Source of the DNA: Phoronis australis
Lineage: Eukaryota; Phoronida; Phoronidae
Length of the DNA stretch: 53,869 bases
Direction of reading: 5' to 3'
Assembly: GCA_002633005.1 (NCBI GenBank)
Contig: NMRA01000211.1
Location: 634,790-688,658 of the forward strand
Each line of letters starts with the position of its first letter. The stretch's first letter is position 1. The position numbers and the translations under genes were made by a program. Positions 21,088 through 33,505 of this stretch are shown piece after piece. The notes under the pieces were generated by a model. It made no database searches, had not been told where the DNA came from, and saw only the letters and a list, made by a program, of their open reading frames with translations.

Positions 21088-23121
21088 TCATTTAGAATAC
21101 AGTGTTTGGTAAAGCAACAGGACAACCGAAAAGGATATCTGCAACAAGCAATCCCCCTGAATCCCAACAGCCTGGCTCCATGAGTTACCGCCAGGATATC
21201 CGGTTTTAGAAAGGTCGTTTTCTGAGTTACCAGTTTGCTGCGTTTCCGCCATAGGCATACGATTTTCCTGTACCACCACCATCGAGGTAAGAGATGTTAC
21301 AAAATTATACTTAAGTGACATTGTTAAGGCTTCATTTTTCAAGATCTTTTTCTTCGTTTCTTCTTCCTCCATTGATGATCTCAGAAGCAATGTCTTTATC
21401 CATTTGTATGCGTAGACGCGCTCCACCAGATCACAGTCACCATACGATGCACTGGTAACTGATGTGGTATACTCCTTTTGACCAGATGTGGACAAACCAA
21501 CAACTTTTACTTCAAAATCTCGTGGTGCGTTAGGAAGGAGTGTGCCTACAATTACAACCTCAGAACCGTCAAAATATTGTGAAACTTCGGAATCGCTCAC
21601 CTGGTTGCTAGAAACCGCGGCTTCTGGGTATACAATGTTTACGTTCTTGAGCACAGGCGACGCAATACGTCTGTAGAAGAAGTGGAGCTGTTGAGACATG
21701 TCCTGGCGGTCGTAACTGCCGTCAAATATTTTGATCGCATAGCCTCCGTTTTCATGCGACAATGCGTTGAGAAAGTTGAAGTCAGCACCGGCGCCGAATG
21801 CTATGGAGTAAATTGGTATCTGCTTGACATTGAGCTTTTTAATCCCACGCAGTATGTCGATGGGTGTAGTGAACTTGCCTGCGTTGGGCTGACCGTCAGT
21901 TAACAGAATCACATAGGGAGCTAGCTTATCAGTCGTGGATACCGATGGGTTTAGCTGTTGGAGGGCTCGTTCCAAACCATCATAAAGATTGGTGCCTCCA
22001 TCCACGACAAGATTGTCACTGCAGTAAGACAGAGCATTCTTTATGTTGTACGGCGATGCGCTTTGTAATTCTGATTTCCACTCAACGATTTTGTCATCGA
22101 ATAACACAATGCAGAATTGGTCTACAGGTTTCAAAAGTTTTAAGATGATATTCATGGCAGACCGTGTTTTTGTTATTTTGTCGCCTGACATGGACCCACT
22201 AATATCGATAACAAAACAAATCTGACGATTCAGAGTAACCAATGAGCAGTCATCTTTGGGTGTGGAAAAATAATGTACAAAAAACGAACTGCATGTTTTG
22301 AATACACCAGCGTCACAAGAGTATTTAACAGTATACTTTACTTTGACCAGTCCCTTAATACCCGATCCTTGCGATGCAGAACTGGGACTGTAGTCAATCG
22401 TGGCCATGTAACTTCCATTTTTTACAACAGGCAATGGATTCCCATCAATTCCTGTTGCGCTCAGGTTTTTTATGCCCTGCGGCTCGTTGAGTTCAACACT
22501 CATTTTGAAGTCCGAGACAGCTTGCATGGGATCAACATAAAGATAATGAGTGTAGTAAAACTTGAACTCGAGCAGTTGTTGATATGTGAGCTCAAACAAA
22601 GCAGAAGAATTGGCAGAGATCGTTGTTGTGATTGAAAACATGTCCATACCAGGCTCCAGAGTAGGGCTCTGGTGGGACTTCACAATCCCAGCCGTTTCAT
22701 TTCTAGCACGTGCTTTATCGTAGATGTCTTGGGCTTCTTTCTTTTCCTTCACAACACCAAAAAAAAATTGACCACCAACTTTCATTGTGAAATTGAATAT
22801 AAAAGCTTTTTCAGGAAACTGGACATAGAATGCTGCTTCGACTTTTGTTGTCTGTAGCTTGTTTTCCATTTCGGTGATTACGACGGTTGTGGCAAATCTA
22901 GACTTGATTTTGCTTTTTACATGAAGCTTGGTGATCGACGGTTTGGAAAAGGGCTCATCTTCAGCCTTCCTCCTACGCACAGAGTGGCCATTTACGTGAA
23001 TACGGGTGTCCATGCTTTCTCTTACCAACATTACATGGTGCTCACGATTTGCTAATGAAGGGGTATCCAAGCTGACCGTCATTGGGCATAGAAAAAGAAC
23101 TACAGCTTTGATCCTTAGCAT
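21088..23121 (-). CDS. Inter-alpha-trypsin inhibitor heavy chain-like protein (VIT + VWA), single exon
   Basis: A 677-residue protein from the ATG at 23121; the five codons upstream open only with TTG. The N terminus MLRIKAVVLFLCPMTVS is a signal peptide. A VIT domain spans about residues 60-190 (KVEAAFYVQFPEKAFIFNF, EKKEAQDIYDKARAR). A VWA domain spans about 300-480 with a complete MIDAS: DISGS (306-310), GGTN (Thr377) and LLTDG (Asp409). The ITIH signature NEALTMSLKYNFVTSLTSMV follows at about 596-615. Family members are secreted and bind hyaluronan or matrix. Vertebrate ITIHs have a further C-terminal domain and a DPHFII-type cleavage and bikunin-linkage site. Both are absent here, and the chain instead ends in a hydrophobic tail (LLQISFSVVLLLYQTLY) that could direct GPI anchoring. 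The frame is intact without introns, unlike vertebrate genes. A possible 5' UTR acceptor (TTTCAG) lies at about 23152. Confidence 0.9.
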   Translation of the reverse strand: MLRIKAVVLFLCPMTVSLDTPSLANREHHVMLVRESMDTRIHVNGHSVRRRKAEDEPFSKPSITKLHVKSKIKSRFATTVVITEMENKLQTTKVEAAFYVQFPEKAFIFNFTMKVGGQFFFGVVKEKKEAQDIYDKARARNETAGIVKSHQSPTLEPGMDMFSITTTISANSSALFELTYQQLLEFKFYYTHYLYVDPMQAVSDFKMSVELNEPQGIKNLSATGIDGNPLPVVKNGSYMATIDYSPSSASQGSGIKGLVKVKYTVKYSCDAGVFKTCSSFFVHYFSTPKDDCSLVTLNRQICFVIDISGSMSGDKITKTRSAMNIILKLLKPVDQFCIVLFDDKIVEWKSELQSASPYNIKNALSYCSDNLVVDGGTNLYDGLERALQQLNPSVSTTDKLAPYVILLTDGQPNAGKFTTPIDILRGIKKLNVKQIPIYSIAFGAGADFNFLNALSHENGGYAIKIFDGSYDRQDMSQQLHFFYRRIASPVLKNVNIVYPEAAVSSNQVSDSEVSQYFDGSEVVIVGTLLPNAPRDFEVKVVGLSTSGQKEYTTSVTSASYGDCDLVERVYAYKWIKTLLLRSSMEEEETKKKILKNEALTMSLKYNFVTSLTSMVVVQENRMPMAETQQTGNSENDLSKTGYPGGNSWSQAVGIQGDCLLQISFSVVLLLYQTLYSK

Positions 23122-23152
23122 GCTGGTGCTTTTCAAATGGAATGGTCTGAAA

Positions 23153-24557
23153 TCTAAAACATAGTTCTTATGAAATGCTCCATGGTAATTGAGTCCGTCG
23201 ATAATATTCCACCGCTATAAGAAACCAATCTCAGTTAAATGGCTTAACGCAAAAAGTCAATATTCAAATTTCATCTTGAGTGAGAAACGCCACTGCAAAC
23301 CTAAACTACACTACGCACGCACTTAAGATTCTTGTAATTATAAAAGCATCAACTGGTAGACTCAAGGTTATGTACACGTAGGACCCTGTCGACAAGCCTG
23401 GGTATTTAGCCACACATCTTCAAAACTTGAGATTTTTAAGTTTTTAAAAGTATGTCTTTTCTGAAAGTACTGTACAATTTGATGTTAGATTCCATATGAA
23501 TCTCTCATGAATTGGGTCACATAAGTACATGTAAACCTTAGCTCACGAGTGCACAGCTTGGTGAAAAATGCAAATGGCGGAATGACAGGGAGTAGTAAAA
23601 CATCGCATCTTCGAGTGAATGAGTTCTTTTGAAGGCCTAGTTGATAAACCGTTGATAATGTAGAATCATTTATTATAGACAACAGATTCGCAACTCCGAC
23701 ATTTTCTCCCGTACAATCCTAGAGGCGGCGCCACTCTCCTAAATTATCATGTTCATTTTCCCGTTAGTAAATTGTGACGGGAAATTCTCGCATGTTTTAC
23801 TGTCCAGTACAACGAAAACAAAATAACAACTTTGGCATTGAAACGCAGTTAAAAATCTTAAAATAGCAGAAATGTTGGAATCGTGAGTACTTTTAGCAAT
23901 GCTCTTACCACACGACCATACAACAGCCGACCTAGACACAGGCGCTTGAGTTTATCTGTTCCTCAATCACGACTGACGACACTAACTAAGAAAACATAAA
24001 GGTTGGACACTCACAATCAGTTTGCTCTGAATTTCCTACTCAAATTTTAACGAAACTCCGCGAAACTTGCATCGAACAAATCTTTGAATACCTTCTTTTA
24101 TTTGATCTCTTCAAATTGCTTTCAAGTGGTAAATGCCAAAAGAATGCCAAAATCTCAAATTCAAGAACCTTATTCTGTGATATCATGGCAGACGGTCTTC
24201 GAACATCCGGGTTTTTGGCGGACGTTCCCGAGCTAAATTCGAAAGTCTATTTTCGCGCGCTGTCAATCCCTCGACTACTTGGTCATGAGAAGCAGACAGC
24301 ACTTTAAAAATATCAGTGCCTAATAAATGTAACTACTCAGAGATATTTGTGTCAAATATAAATTATCCTGATACTGTATTGATATGCGAAGTTTTTTTTT
24401 GTGTACTGTGATTTCTTATGAAGGTTTTACTTTTGGCCAAAACTATTGAGTTAACTTGTCGGCCACGCGCATTGTAATACTTGCACGGAATGCGTTTCCT
24501 GGCCGAGTGTGTGTTGTGCTTCAATCAAAAAAGTGCGTGGTGTCAAGATGAGAAACA
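23153..24557. other. No gene recognised
   Basis: Upstream flank of the ITIH-like gene. I see no TATA box or first exon I can defend. Confidence 0.4.
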
Positions 24558-24698
24558 AGATACATATAGATTATTACATGGCAAAGCCGTTATCCCCCGT
24601 TATCTAGAGCCCGAGTGGATTTTGGAGAATTATCGCCCGAGGGGCGTTAGCCCCGAGGGGGATAACGACTGAGAACATGTAATAATCTATATGTATCT
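24558..24698. mobile_element. 141-base fold-back MITE with perfect 23-base inverted ends
   Basis: 24558-24580 (AGATACATATAGATTATTAC…) is the exact reverse complement of 24676-24698. Inside, CGTTATCCCCC near 24589 pairs with GGGGGATAACG near 24658, and CCCGAGGGGCGTTAGCC makes a further GC-rich palindrome, so the whole element can fold into a nested hairpin. Confidence 0.75.
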
Positions 24699-26029
24699 AT
24701 TTATATCACATACTGAACGAGAAACATTGCAATGAATCGATCTACCTTTCTCGACTCGCCTCGGCTTTGTAACTACTTTCTATGTCAGAGGCCCGGGGTC
24801 GGAGGTCTTGACCTTTTAAGAAAAAACGAGATATTTTTGTAAAATAATGCTTTTACTCAAAACCAATTGAAAAATAAAACAAAGTAGAAATAAACTGAAT
24901 CTTTAAATTAAGATTTAGCAACTGTTATAGCATACTACACGTTTTATCACGCAAAGAAACGACCGGGAATATATCGTCTGCTAAAGTAGGTTACCACTAG
25001 TAACTGACTATAATGCTCAAGTCAAAGGATCCCGACCACACGACACCTGCATTCAAATTGGAGATCGGAGATTTACAAGTGAGAGAACACGAGAGAAAAA
25101 TTTCACTGAATTAAAATATCGTTTTTATGGAAATTATGCGTTTCATTTTTCATAGCGTATAATTGTCGGTGCAATGCCCTTTGCTGAACATGCGATTGTT
25201 GCGCGTGCTCATGAGTCAGGGAAAAATTCGATGGAACCTCAATTATGTTTAAGCTGGGGGTTGGCTATTGAAGGGTTAGATTTCCGTGTACTTATAATCA
25301 CCGTATCATTTTTACAAAAAAATTCTTCAGGCAATCGTAATTTCGACTACCCTTGGTGCAAAGCTGTATACGAAATATACAGCTTTACGCCGGTGTGGGT
25401 AAAAAACTGGCCAAATAAAATCTGACATAAAATTAGTGTCATTAAAAACTAGAACACTCTTCCTGTTTAGTGAGATAGAAAAATTGGCGTTCTACAAACA
25501 TTCGGTTGATAAAGATGTGGAGCGATCATATGCGCCGGCATTTGGCACCATGAAATGTAGTGCCATCTTCTGGCCATTTTTTCACCGATTCTTGAATCAA
25601 CTGTTCTTCTTCCAAGTAGTCGCGTAAATTTCACAACAAATTATCGGAACTGGTTCCATTTCGTTACAGGTTTTTAGTATGTTTTAGCAGTTTTAACAGT
25701 TTGCTGGTATTAAAATACCAGTAAACTGAGTGTCAGAGCAAATTTGTTGCTGCGAAGCTGCCATCATCTCCCCGGAGAGATGTCGGAAAAAATTAGGAAA
25801 TGGCGTGTACGCATGTCACGAGCGTAGTGTTTTCAAAATGGCGATAGACTTTCTTTGTTTCAAAAGGTGGAGAATTATGCAAGAAAATGACGTTTATTAC
25901 ACTGCTTTTCACTCAAACGGCTATAACGAGCAAGATGAGTTTCGATTGACCCCCCGATTTTGTATGCACCGATGCCGGTTGTTAGCTCTACATATTGATA
26001 TGATTTTCACTATGAGGGGACGTGTAGAA
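24699..26029. other. No gene recognised
   Basis: Contains the palindrome at 25697-25728. No exon supported. Confidence 0.45.
25697..25728. repeat. 32-base near-perfect palindrome
   Basis: CAGTTTGCTGGTATT and its reverse complement (one mismatch) are separated by only AA. The stem is 15 pairs. Origin unknown. Confidence 0.7.
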
Positions 26030-27589
26030 GGATTTTTCTAAAACCCCCTTGATCCCCACACCCGATGGCCCCCGCGACCCACGACCTCCTCGACCCACAG
26101 CCCACAATCCCCTCGACTCGGTCTACACAAGCTCGACTCGATATAAACATAAAACAAGTGCCGTGAGCTCGGGTGGCTTTTTCCTGTTTTTTGCAATTAA
26201 AAGAATCGATTCGACAATTTTGAAAGCCAAAAACTGACAAAACGAATTTAATCAAAGACCTACCAACTTGACAAATGTCGTTCCCAGCAAATTGTTATCA
26301 TCTCGTCTGTTCTTCAGTGAATGGTAGATCCAATTTTTGGGAGAGTGCGCGAAACCGACTAATGTGTAATTTCTTCAGTAAAGAGCTTGAAAAAACAGAC
26401 TGTTAACTAAAAAAGTACGGAAATTGCCGGTTTGTCGCGTAAAGTCACGATGTCGATAACTCTACACTTAGCCGCCAGGAGAAAAACTATTGAGTACTTC
26501 CGTAACTGATCGGCAATTTCCGTACCGTCCTTGACCTCGAGCGGACCCAAGATAAANNNNNNNNNNNNNNNNNNNNNNNNNNNNNNNNNNNNNNNNNNNN
26601 NNNNNNNNNNNNNNNNNNNNNNNNNNNNNNNNNNNNNNNNNNNNNNNNNNNNNNNNNNNNNNNNNNNNNNNNNNNNNNNNNNNNNNNNNNNNNNNNNNNN
26701 NNNNNNNNNNNNNNNNNNTTAGAGTCTGAAAGCAAATTTCCTACCGATTCCGAAAATGTGGTCCAAAAGTACTGTCAACCAACTAGTTTTTTGGCAATTC
26801 TTGCTTGTTTGAGGGCTACCTAAAATCACAGCCAATTTCTCGGTCGCTACTCAACAATGCACAATTGCAGCCGGGGGCCGCCATCTTGAAGAAGAGTGCA
26901 GCTACAGCCAAGAAAGTGGCCTTTTTTTATTCACAGCATGTTCACAAATACAAACAAACCACATTCACTGAGCCTACGTGCAATGCCCACCTACAAAATG
27001 CCCCCAAACTTGGCCTAACCCAAAATTTCTATATTTTGGGAGTGCAAATTGGCCGCGGCCGCAGCCTAACTATTCAGTGCCACCAAAAGAGTGTGTGGGC
27101 TTTTTGTGAACATTTTTGTTCTTTGACTGCGAATTTCTTACGAAGTCGCCGGAACAGGACACCGTGGGAGAAAGAACAATTCTTCATGGTTTGTTGAACC
27201 TCTGTTATGTATAAATTTATTGAGTTTTATGTTTACTATGGACGGCTGAAGTGAAGCACCCGTGGAATTTCTATTCCGGAGTGACATACCTTGTAGTATT
27301 ATATGTAGTGTATTGGGGATGATCAGAAGCTGAGGACGCCTGTGTTTTTAACTACCAGATTTGAGCCAGAGCAGCTTCGCGTGTAGGTAAGTCTTATGGG
27401 AAGGTTGTTCAGCGACTTAACAGGATTATGAAATGTGTAAAAAGTGCAAAGATACATCTATTGCCACAGGTCATGGGTAGAAGAAGTTGCGGGTCATGTG
27501 CCGTGGGGGTTTTGAGTCGAGGGGGTCGTGGGTTGAAGGGGTCGTGGGGTATGGCGGTCGAGGGGATCCAGGGGGTTTCAGAACAATCC
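26030..27589. mobile_element. Element with inverted minisatellite ends, copy 2
   Basis: Left end GGATTTTTCTAAAACCCCC followed by units like CCTCGACCCACAG. The right end, on the reverse strand, reads GGATTGTTCTGAAACCCCC followed by GACCCACGACCCCCTCGAC-type units. The ends match each other and the right end of copy 1. The interior is interrupted by an N gap and shows no recognisable gene. Confidence 0.55.
26557..26718. other. Assembly gap (162 N)
   Basis: Run of N. Any reading frame across it is meaningless. Confidence 0.99.
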
Positions 27590-29939
27590 GACCAAAAGCA
27601 CACACCTCAATTCAGTGCACTACTGTCGGACATGTTACTAGCTTCAGTCGCAGTCTAGGCTGAAGACCCATACACGAGTCGTCTTGCTGAATGCCTTCCA
27701 CTCTTTAGCTAACACAATATCTTTGGCCTTGCATGTGATTCTATTTCTGCCGCGAGTCGACGGTTGCCAAATTCGTCGCTGCAAAATCAGAGTTGTTGTC
27801 GCGATGGGCGCATAGAAATAAATTGTCAACTCGCGTAAAATATTTACCACGTATTGGAGACCAATTTGTTTTTGCAAGCATGCTGCAAACAGGACAGTAG
27901 GCATAGTTGCCATGGCTAACTTCATAAACAGCCAGTTTCAGATCCCTGCAACTCTGTTTATCCTGAATAATTTACTCTATTCCAGATGGCGAACGAGACC
28001 ATGGACTCGCGTATTGGTCGGTGAGGTTGGAATGTACGAAATAGAATTCACTAGTTTTGTAAACGAAGATTTTTCGTAGCAAGTGCAGTGCTAGTGTCTT
28101 GGGTCTACAGAACGCATCCCATATTAATGGTTTTATCTCACACAGAAACTACAGCAACAACTGTCAAAACCTGCTTGGATGAAATCACCAAAGCTTTGTT
28201 TAGCGGTAACTGCGTTCTTTAATTCCAAACGTCAATGATGACCTTGCAAACAGACACCCATTAGATAGCAACAGATAGGAATAAGTTAAAGACACAAATT
28301 GTGCCTTGCCATGTATTTGTATCATTCGAAAAATGGCACTCCCATTACCCATTGGTTTCCATAAACCTACTGCACATGATCCGATCGTCCAAGTATTCTA
28401 TTAGAGAGTCGAAACAAGAGACAGTACTTCAAGAGGCGATTAGTTTCATCAATGTATTTTTCAAAAAGTGTCATGTCTGCACCACGTTTCAAGGTACATT
28501 GGTTGGAATAATACGTGCAGAAGAAAGAAAGAAAGTTCAATAACGTGCTTACAATGAACCCAACCTCGCCAGAAGGCAAATTTACACTATACACAATGCA
28601 CAGTGCTGGCGTATATTTCCAGTCTGTTGGGCTAAATGTTTTTAGATAATCGTAAGGTGTTGTGAATACATCGTAATGACTTCGCATTACAATAGACTCG
28701 TGGTTGCCATGTGTATGAATTGCGTATTAAGATTCTAATATTTGAGTACGAGATTTTAGTGATTTAGTTTAGTTCACACGGGAAGATTTTAGTCATTTAG
28801 ATTAGCTTATGAATCAAAGACGTTTTCCAGCACGTGCACACACTATTTACCTTTAAATGACTTGGTTGGCTAAAGGACTCACGACAGTTTGGTTGAAAGT
28901 CTGGGTTGCGTTCTCATTAAAATTTTGTCTTTTTGTGTCTTGAATGGTAAGCATTAGATTCAGATTCTAACACAACGGCAATGCAGAGCAACTGGACAAA
29001 TGGATCAGTGACCAAAACAACATTACTAACATATGATCTTGCATGCTGTGAAAATGCGGATCTTAACTGAAAATTTCTGTGTTTATGCCGTTTAGAGCAA
29101 TTATTGCTCATGAATGCATAGCCTATGGCTTGAGTTGCCGGCACATTCGCCAACACTTTAAGATCGGGTGAGCGTGGGGATATTTTCCAACATCAAAGCG
29201 GTTCGGTTAAGAATACAGGACTGGTAGAAGCCGCGGTGAAATGCAGCTTTAATTATCGAGTAACGTACTGCCAGGTAACACATGAGATCAGACACGTTGA
29301 AAGGCCTTTCCAAAAATCAATTCAATCGGAACAGAACCGGAAATTCTAGCGAGATCCATGCGTCATCCAAATTCGCCCATAAATTTGAGGTCCCGTGAAT
29401 CAGTTACCCGTAGCCACGTTTTTCTAGTACATGTTCACAGTGTTCCTACTAACTGTCGTCCTTCACCAGGCAACTCCTCTGTGTTTATATAGGTGTCTCG
29501 TTCAATGAAATTAAAGCAATGTTGAAAACAAAAGAAACCGCGCAAGACTGGTTTCTTTTATAAAAAAATGTAGCAGTGTTTTGCAAGGTGAATGCGGTTA
29601 TGTGTGTTAACATGAATTGCGAACTTATCGACAACCATTAATGTATCAAAACGGCTTTAATGAAAAATCTGTATCGTCGACAGAAAAAGTACGACAGTCG
29701 CATTCAGATGACAGCCTACAATTCAAGTGCATAAGCATTGAAAATTAAATATGGCAAATGCTATTGTGAAGTGCATACTTAAAAACATGTTCATATACAA
29801 AGAAAGAAATTTTGTAAAGAAAGCGACTTTGTCTACGCCTCGCACGAATGATACTTATGTTCGATTGACTCACGTGTGATAGGAAAACAGTAAGACCAGT
29901 AAGACCAGTGAGTGAACAGTAAGTCCACGAAGGTACGTT
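27590..29939. other. No gene recognised
   Basis: A - strand frame at 28367-28687 is longer than its neighbours but has no motif I can place. No other support. Confidence 0.4.
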
Positions 29940-30835
29940 AAACAAGACGCATTTAGGCACAAATATTATGACCATAACTAATGGGAAATAATGAAAAAAT
30001 GCAAAAAATAAAAAGTATACAGGAAAATTACAAAAATGTGATATAGACCGGGAAGATAAGAGGCCCGTTCCAACAAAACTGACTTAGCTAAGACAAATCT
30101 TAAATTTTAGTAAATTTTAAAATACATGTTAAATTTGTCTCAAAACCAATTCAAGAAAGATATCTTCAGTTAGACTTAAGTGTGTGACATAAGTTTTGTC
30201 TTAATTTTGACTAACTTACAGAATGTGGAAGTTTCAAAGTTTGGAATTTAAGACAAATCTTAAACTTAATGAACTTTTAAGTCAGTTTCTTGGAACATGC
30301 CCAAGCTCTCAAAAGCGCCAAGCTAGATTAACATAAGGAAACAATTATAAATTTTACATACAAAACAAGTATAGAAAAAAGGAGAGAAGTGAAAAAGTAA
30401 TAAAACGTGAGATTAGGTAAAACTAGGATTGGGAATGGGGATAACAACCCAAATGAAAAAAGAAGAATGTATATCGGCTGAGAAGGATTTAGCGTGGTCT
30501 GATCAGTAAACAAGGAAATCACGTGGTACGAATAAGGCCAATTGGGAGGAAAGTTACGGATGTAGACTACGAAAAGTCCAAACGGCTGACTGACACGTTT
30601 AGACAATAAAATGTTGTTCGTCTGTTCGCATAAATATGTTCAATACATGAAATATGATTTATGTTCGACAGACTACTGTTGATGGAAAAATATGGAGCCC
30701 AGGTGCCGTCCAGGAAACAAGACGCGTGTAGGCTGTAAAAGTTCATGTGCTATGACTGAATAAGAGAAAGTGTTACAATGAAAAAATACAAAATATACAG
30801 GAAAATTAAAACAATATGGATATAAACTGGGAAGA
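29940..30835. repeat. Diverged direct repeat, two copies
   Basis: 29940-30057 and 30712-30835 share ordered blocks (AACAAGACGC, TATACAGGAAAATTA, GGGAAGAT) with many changes. They look like fragments of one interspersed repeat. A MITE at 30062-30302 lies right after the first copy. Confidence 0.45.
30062..30302. mobile_element. 241-base MITE
   Basis: Left end GGCCCGTTCCAACAAAACTG and right end (reverse strand) GGGCATGTTCCAAGAAACTG continue into a shared ACTTA. Subterminal AAGACAAATCTTAAA occurs near both ends. No coding sequence. It resembles PIF/Harbinger-style MITEs. Confidence 0.6.
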
Positions 30836-33351
30836 TGGGCAATCAAAAGCACCACAGTTGTTAACGAAGGCAGCGCACCAGCCATCCGAGGGGATGCACC
30901 AGAGATACCGATAAGAGAATTAATAGAAAAAACAAATAACAACATTGTAAGTAAATGCCAAAAGACCGATATCCCAACCACACGAGTCAGAGCAGTTGCA
31001 ATTATGTGACCTTCCTCTCACATTATGACGTTTCTGTGGGGGTGTGAAAAGATTCCAGGTAGTCTGATGTTCTCTGCGGTACATTAGACGTGCGCGGGCC
31101 ACATGATTGGTTAATTGCACAATCAAGCGGCTCTTCACGAATGAAGTTTTCAAGGCTGCCTGCATCTTCTTTTAAAAAATGCACAATACACCTTGCATGT
31201 GTCACGTCGTGACCTGAAATTGTATAATCTGGCTCTGAAGAAAAGAGCACTATCATTTCTGTTCAATCCAAAAATCGCACTTATTTTGACTGAAGAACAA
31301 TTTGAGACCAGTTCCATCATAGTAAGTGCTTTAAATCAAAACTTGCTTTTTAACAGAAACATGGGTTTAATGTCGCTTTAAAATAACAAATCGTTGTGTT
31401 TCAAAATCGAATGTAACATTTTTGGTGCATCATCTAGCTTAGAGAAATGTTTTTATTGACAAATCGAAACAAAGTTTTTCTTGAAATTACACAATTCCAC
31501 AATCTGTCCAGGGAAATGGAAATTTGAAAGCCTATTCTTGAAATGTAGACTGCATGGCAGAAGCAATGAGACCCAGGGCGCGGTTTTTGGTCAGTGAAAA
31601 AGTTTGGCTGATGCTAACACCCGGAAATTTCCAAACATTGTCTGCCCCTCGAAAATGAACAACTTCCCTGAACTGAAATATCCTGCAGATACCGCAAATT
31701 TTAAGACACAATCTCTTTTTAAATTTCAACTTGCTTCCGATTCAAAAAAGGAAATTTGCATAAGCCGGTTTTCCAGAAATCGTTTAGGTACTTCCAAAAA
31801 AACTATGGTCATACTTTAAACTTAATCGCACGACGATAAAGACGCTACGTTGGTTCAAAATTGTCACAATCACTGGTTTTTATGTTGATGGAGTGCGTCT
31901 TTGGCGTTATCTTATTTTATTTTACTTTAATGGCAGTCAAAGATCATGGACCACTGTAAAAATTGAATAAAACCGAGTTTGCTGAAAGCACTAACCTGTC
32001 TCTTCCTTGTGAAGACGTGTTTCTCCAAGAGCCAGTCTTGTCTGTTGGTCCATTTTTTCTTTAGCTTATGTGCTGTTCTTTCAACTCGCGCAGAAAAGCA
32101 CACACTCACTGTCCCACGCAGTTTGCACATTCGCATCTGTATCGTATCGGAAATTTCCGAAAAGAGAACCACCGAAAAGTACTTCCATGGGCGTATTTTC
32201 CTAAAATTTCCAAAAGTGCGCCCATGGGCGTATTCTGGGTATCTGTTTGCATGCTTTGAAAGTCTGGTGGATTGCTCTAAAATACTTGTGTAATTTGTTT
32301 TGATGTGCACTTTTTTATTTTGGCACGACAGTGTAGTTTGGAATCGCGATTTAATTTAAATGACTATTGTTTAACTAGACATTAGGCGACTTTGTTGGTA
32401 ACTAACCGTATTGCCACGGCATGAAGGACAGTATTAATGCACAGTGTTTGCTGAATGTGAAATAAGTATGAATGACTCAGATTCTTGCTAATGAAATACC
32501 ACAACATATATTGAAAAGGACGTGTGCATTAAACTTCAACGCCCGGACATAACTACACAATTAATGTTGGTTGAAGTAAACTGTGCAGAAAATGTTGGTT
32601 GCATACGTTAAAGAGATTTTTCTACAAACATTCCTTTTAATCTTAGGGATATCCAGACATACAGAAGGGCTGTTCACTTTTCTGGTCTTTGAAATCAGTG
32701 TTGAGTGCATAATTAATGATAATTATTTGTTTTAAGCTACATTATAAATGTTTGACAGTTTCCAAAAATACATTCCCCATTTAAGAAAATATGCCAGGGT
32801 GTATATTCGGTTTCATTTGATGTTTTGGAAAGGTCGTTTTCCAAATATGCGCCCATTGGCCTATTTTCGGAAATTCCTGGTACTACAATACCATACACAC
32901 GCTCTTTTCTCACAGCAACGTGGACGAAACATTCACATTCTTGAGAGGAAAGTGAGATTAAAAACCAAGTTTGCAATATAGAAACTTAATAGAGAGCTAT
33001 GTATTGCTGAGTAAAGGCGGAAAGCTTCAAACCCTGTCACCAGAGTCTTCTGCAGACATGCCCCCATCGTTGGAAACACCCAGCGTATATGGAAAGTTTT
33101 GCGCAGTAACATTCTGAAGTACATTAATTGGGAAAATATACACAGTTGAATCCTGTTTTTTCAGTTTTATGGCAAACGGAAACAAAAATCGTCAGTTGCC
33201 TGTTGAGATTGGGCTTGCACCAACTGATGTGTAAAGCCTCACCACAAGTTGTCATTGTTGGTCTAGTTCATTGTCACTCCCTGTAACTGACTGTATCTGT
33301 GTTTCATTACTTGTTACTGGGCCTAGCTAGGTGGCCACTGTATCATCACTT
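30836..33351. other. No gene recognised
   Basis: AT-rich with short repeated pieces (CCATGGGCGTATT near 32190 and 32223; related GCGCCCATTGGCCTATTTTC near 32850). No exon supported. Confidence 0.4.
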
Positions 33352-33394
33352 CTGAGGATGGTGTTGAATAAATGACACCGAAACATTTCAAGTC
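33352..33394 (+). ncRNA. Degenerate hammerhead-ribozyme-like core
   Basis: CTGAGGA (33352-33358) fits the CUGANGA core. A stem II of five to six pairs (GGTGTT 33360-33365 with GACACC 33374-33379) follows, then GAAAC (33380-33384) and, seven bases on, GTC (33392-33394), which allows the two-pair stem III seen in Penelope-type hammerheads. Against it, one extra T precedes stem II and no stem I is visible. At best a dead remnant of a retroelement ribozyme. Confidence 0.25.
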
Positions 33395-33505
33395 TTAAAA
33401 CCATTGTTGTTTTCTTCAATATATACTGCTACTTGCTATCATGGAGAAAATAAACACTACATGTCAACCAGTAGCAAAGCTCGATATTGCATTCAATTGC
33501 CTTAC

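Noticed and set aside
23122-23136. Five extra N-terminal codons for the ITIH-like gene
   Set aside because: They would start at TTG; the ATG at 23121 directly begins a good signal peptide.
28367-28687. 106-codon - strand frame with an ETNRLL segment
   Set aside because: Looks partly protein-like, but I could not place a family or find splice sites that make a sensible exon.
30328-30981. Two hydrophobic - strand frames (92 and 102 codons)
   Set aside because: Hydrophobicity comes from AT-rich repeat sequence; one overlaps a diverged direct repeat. No family resemblance.
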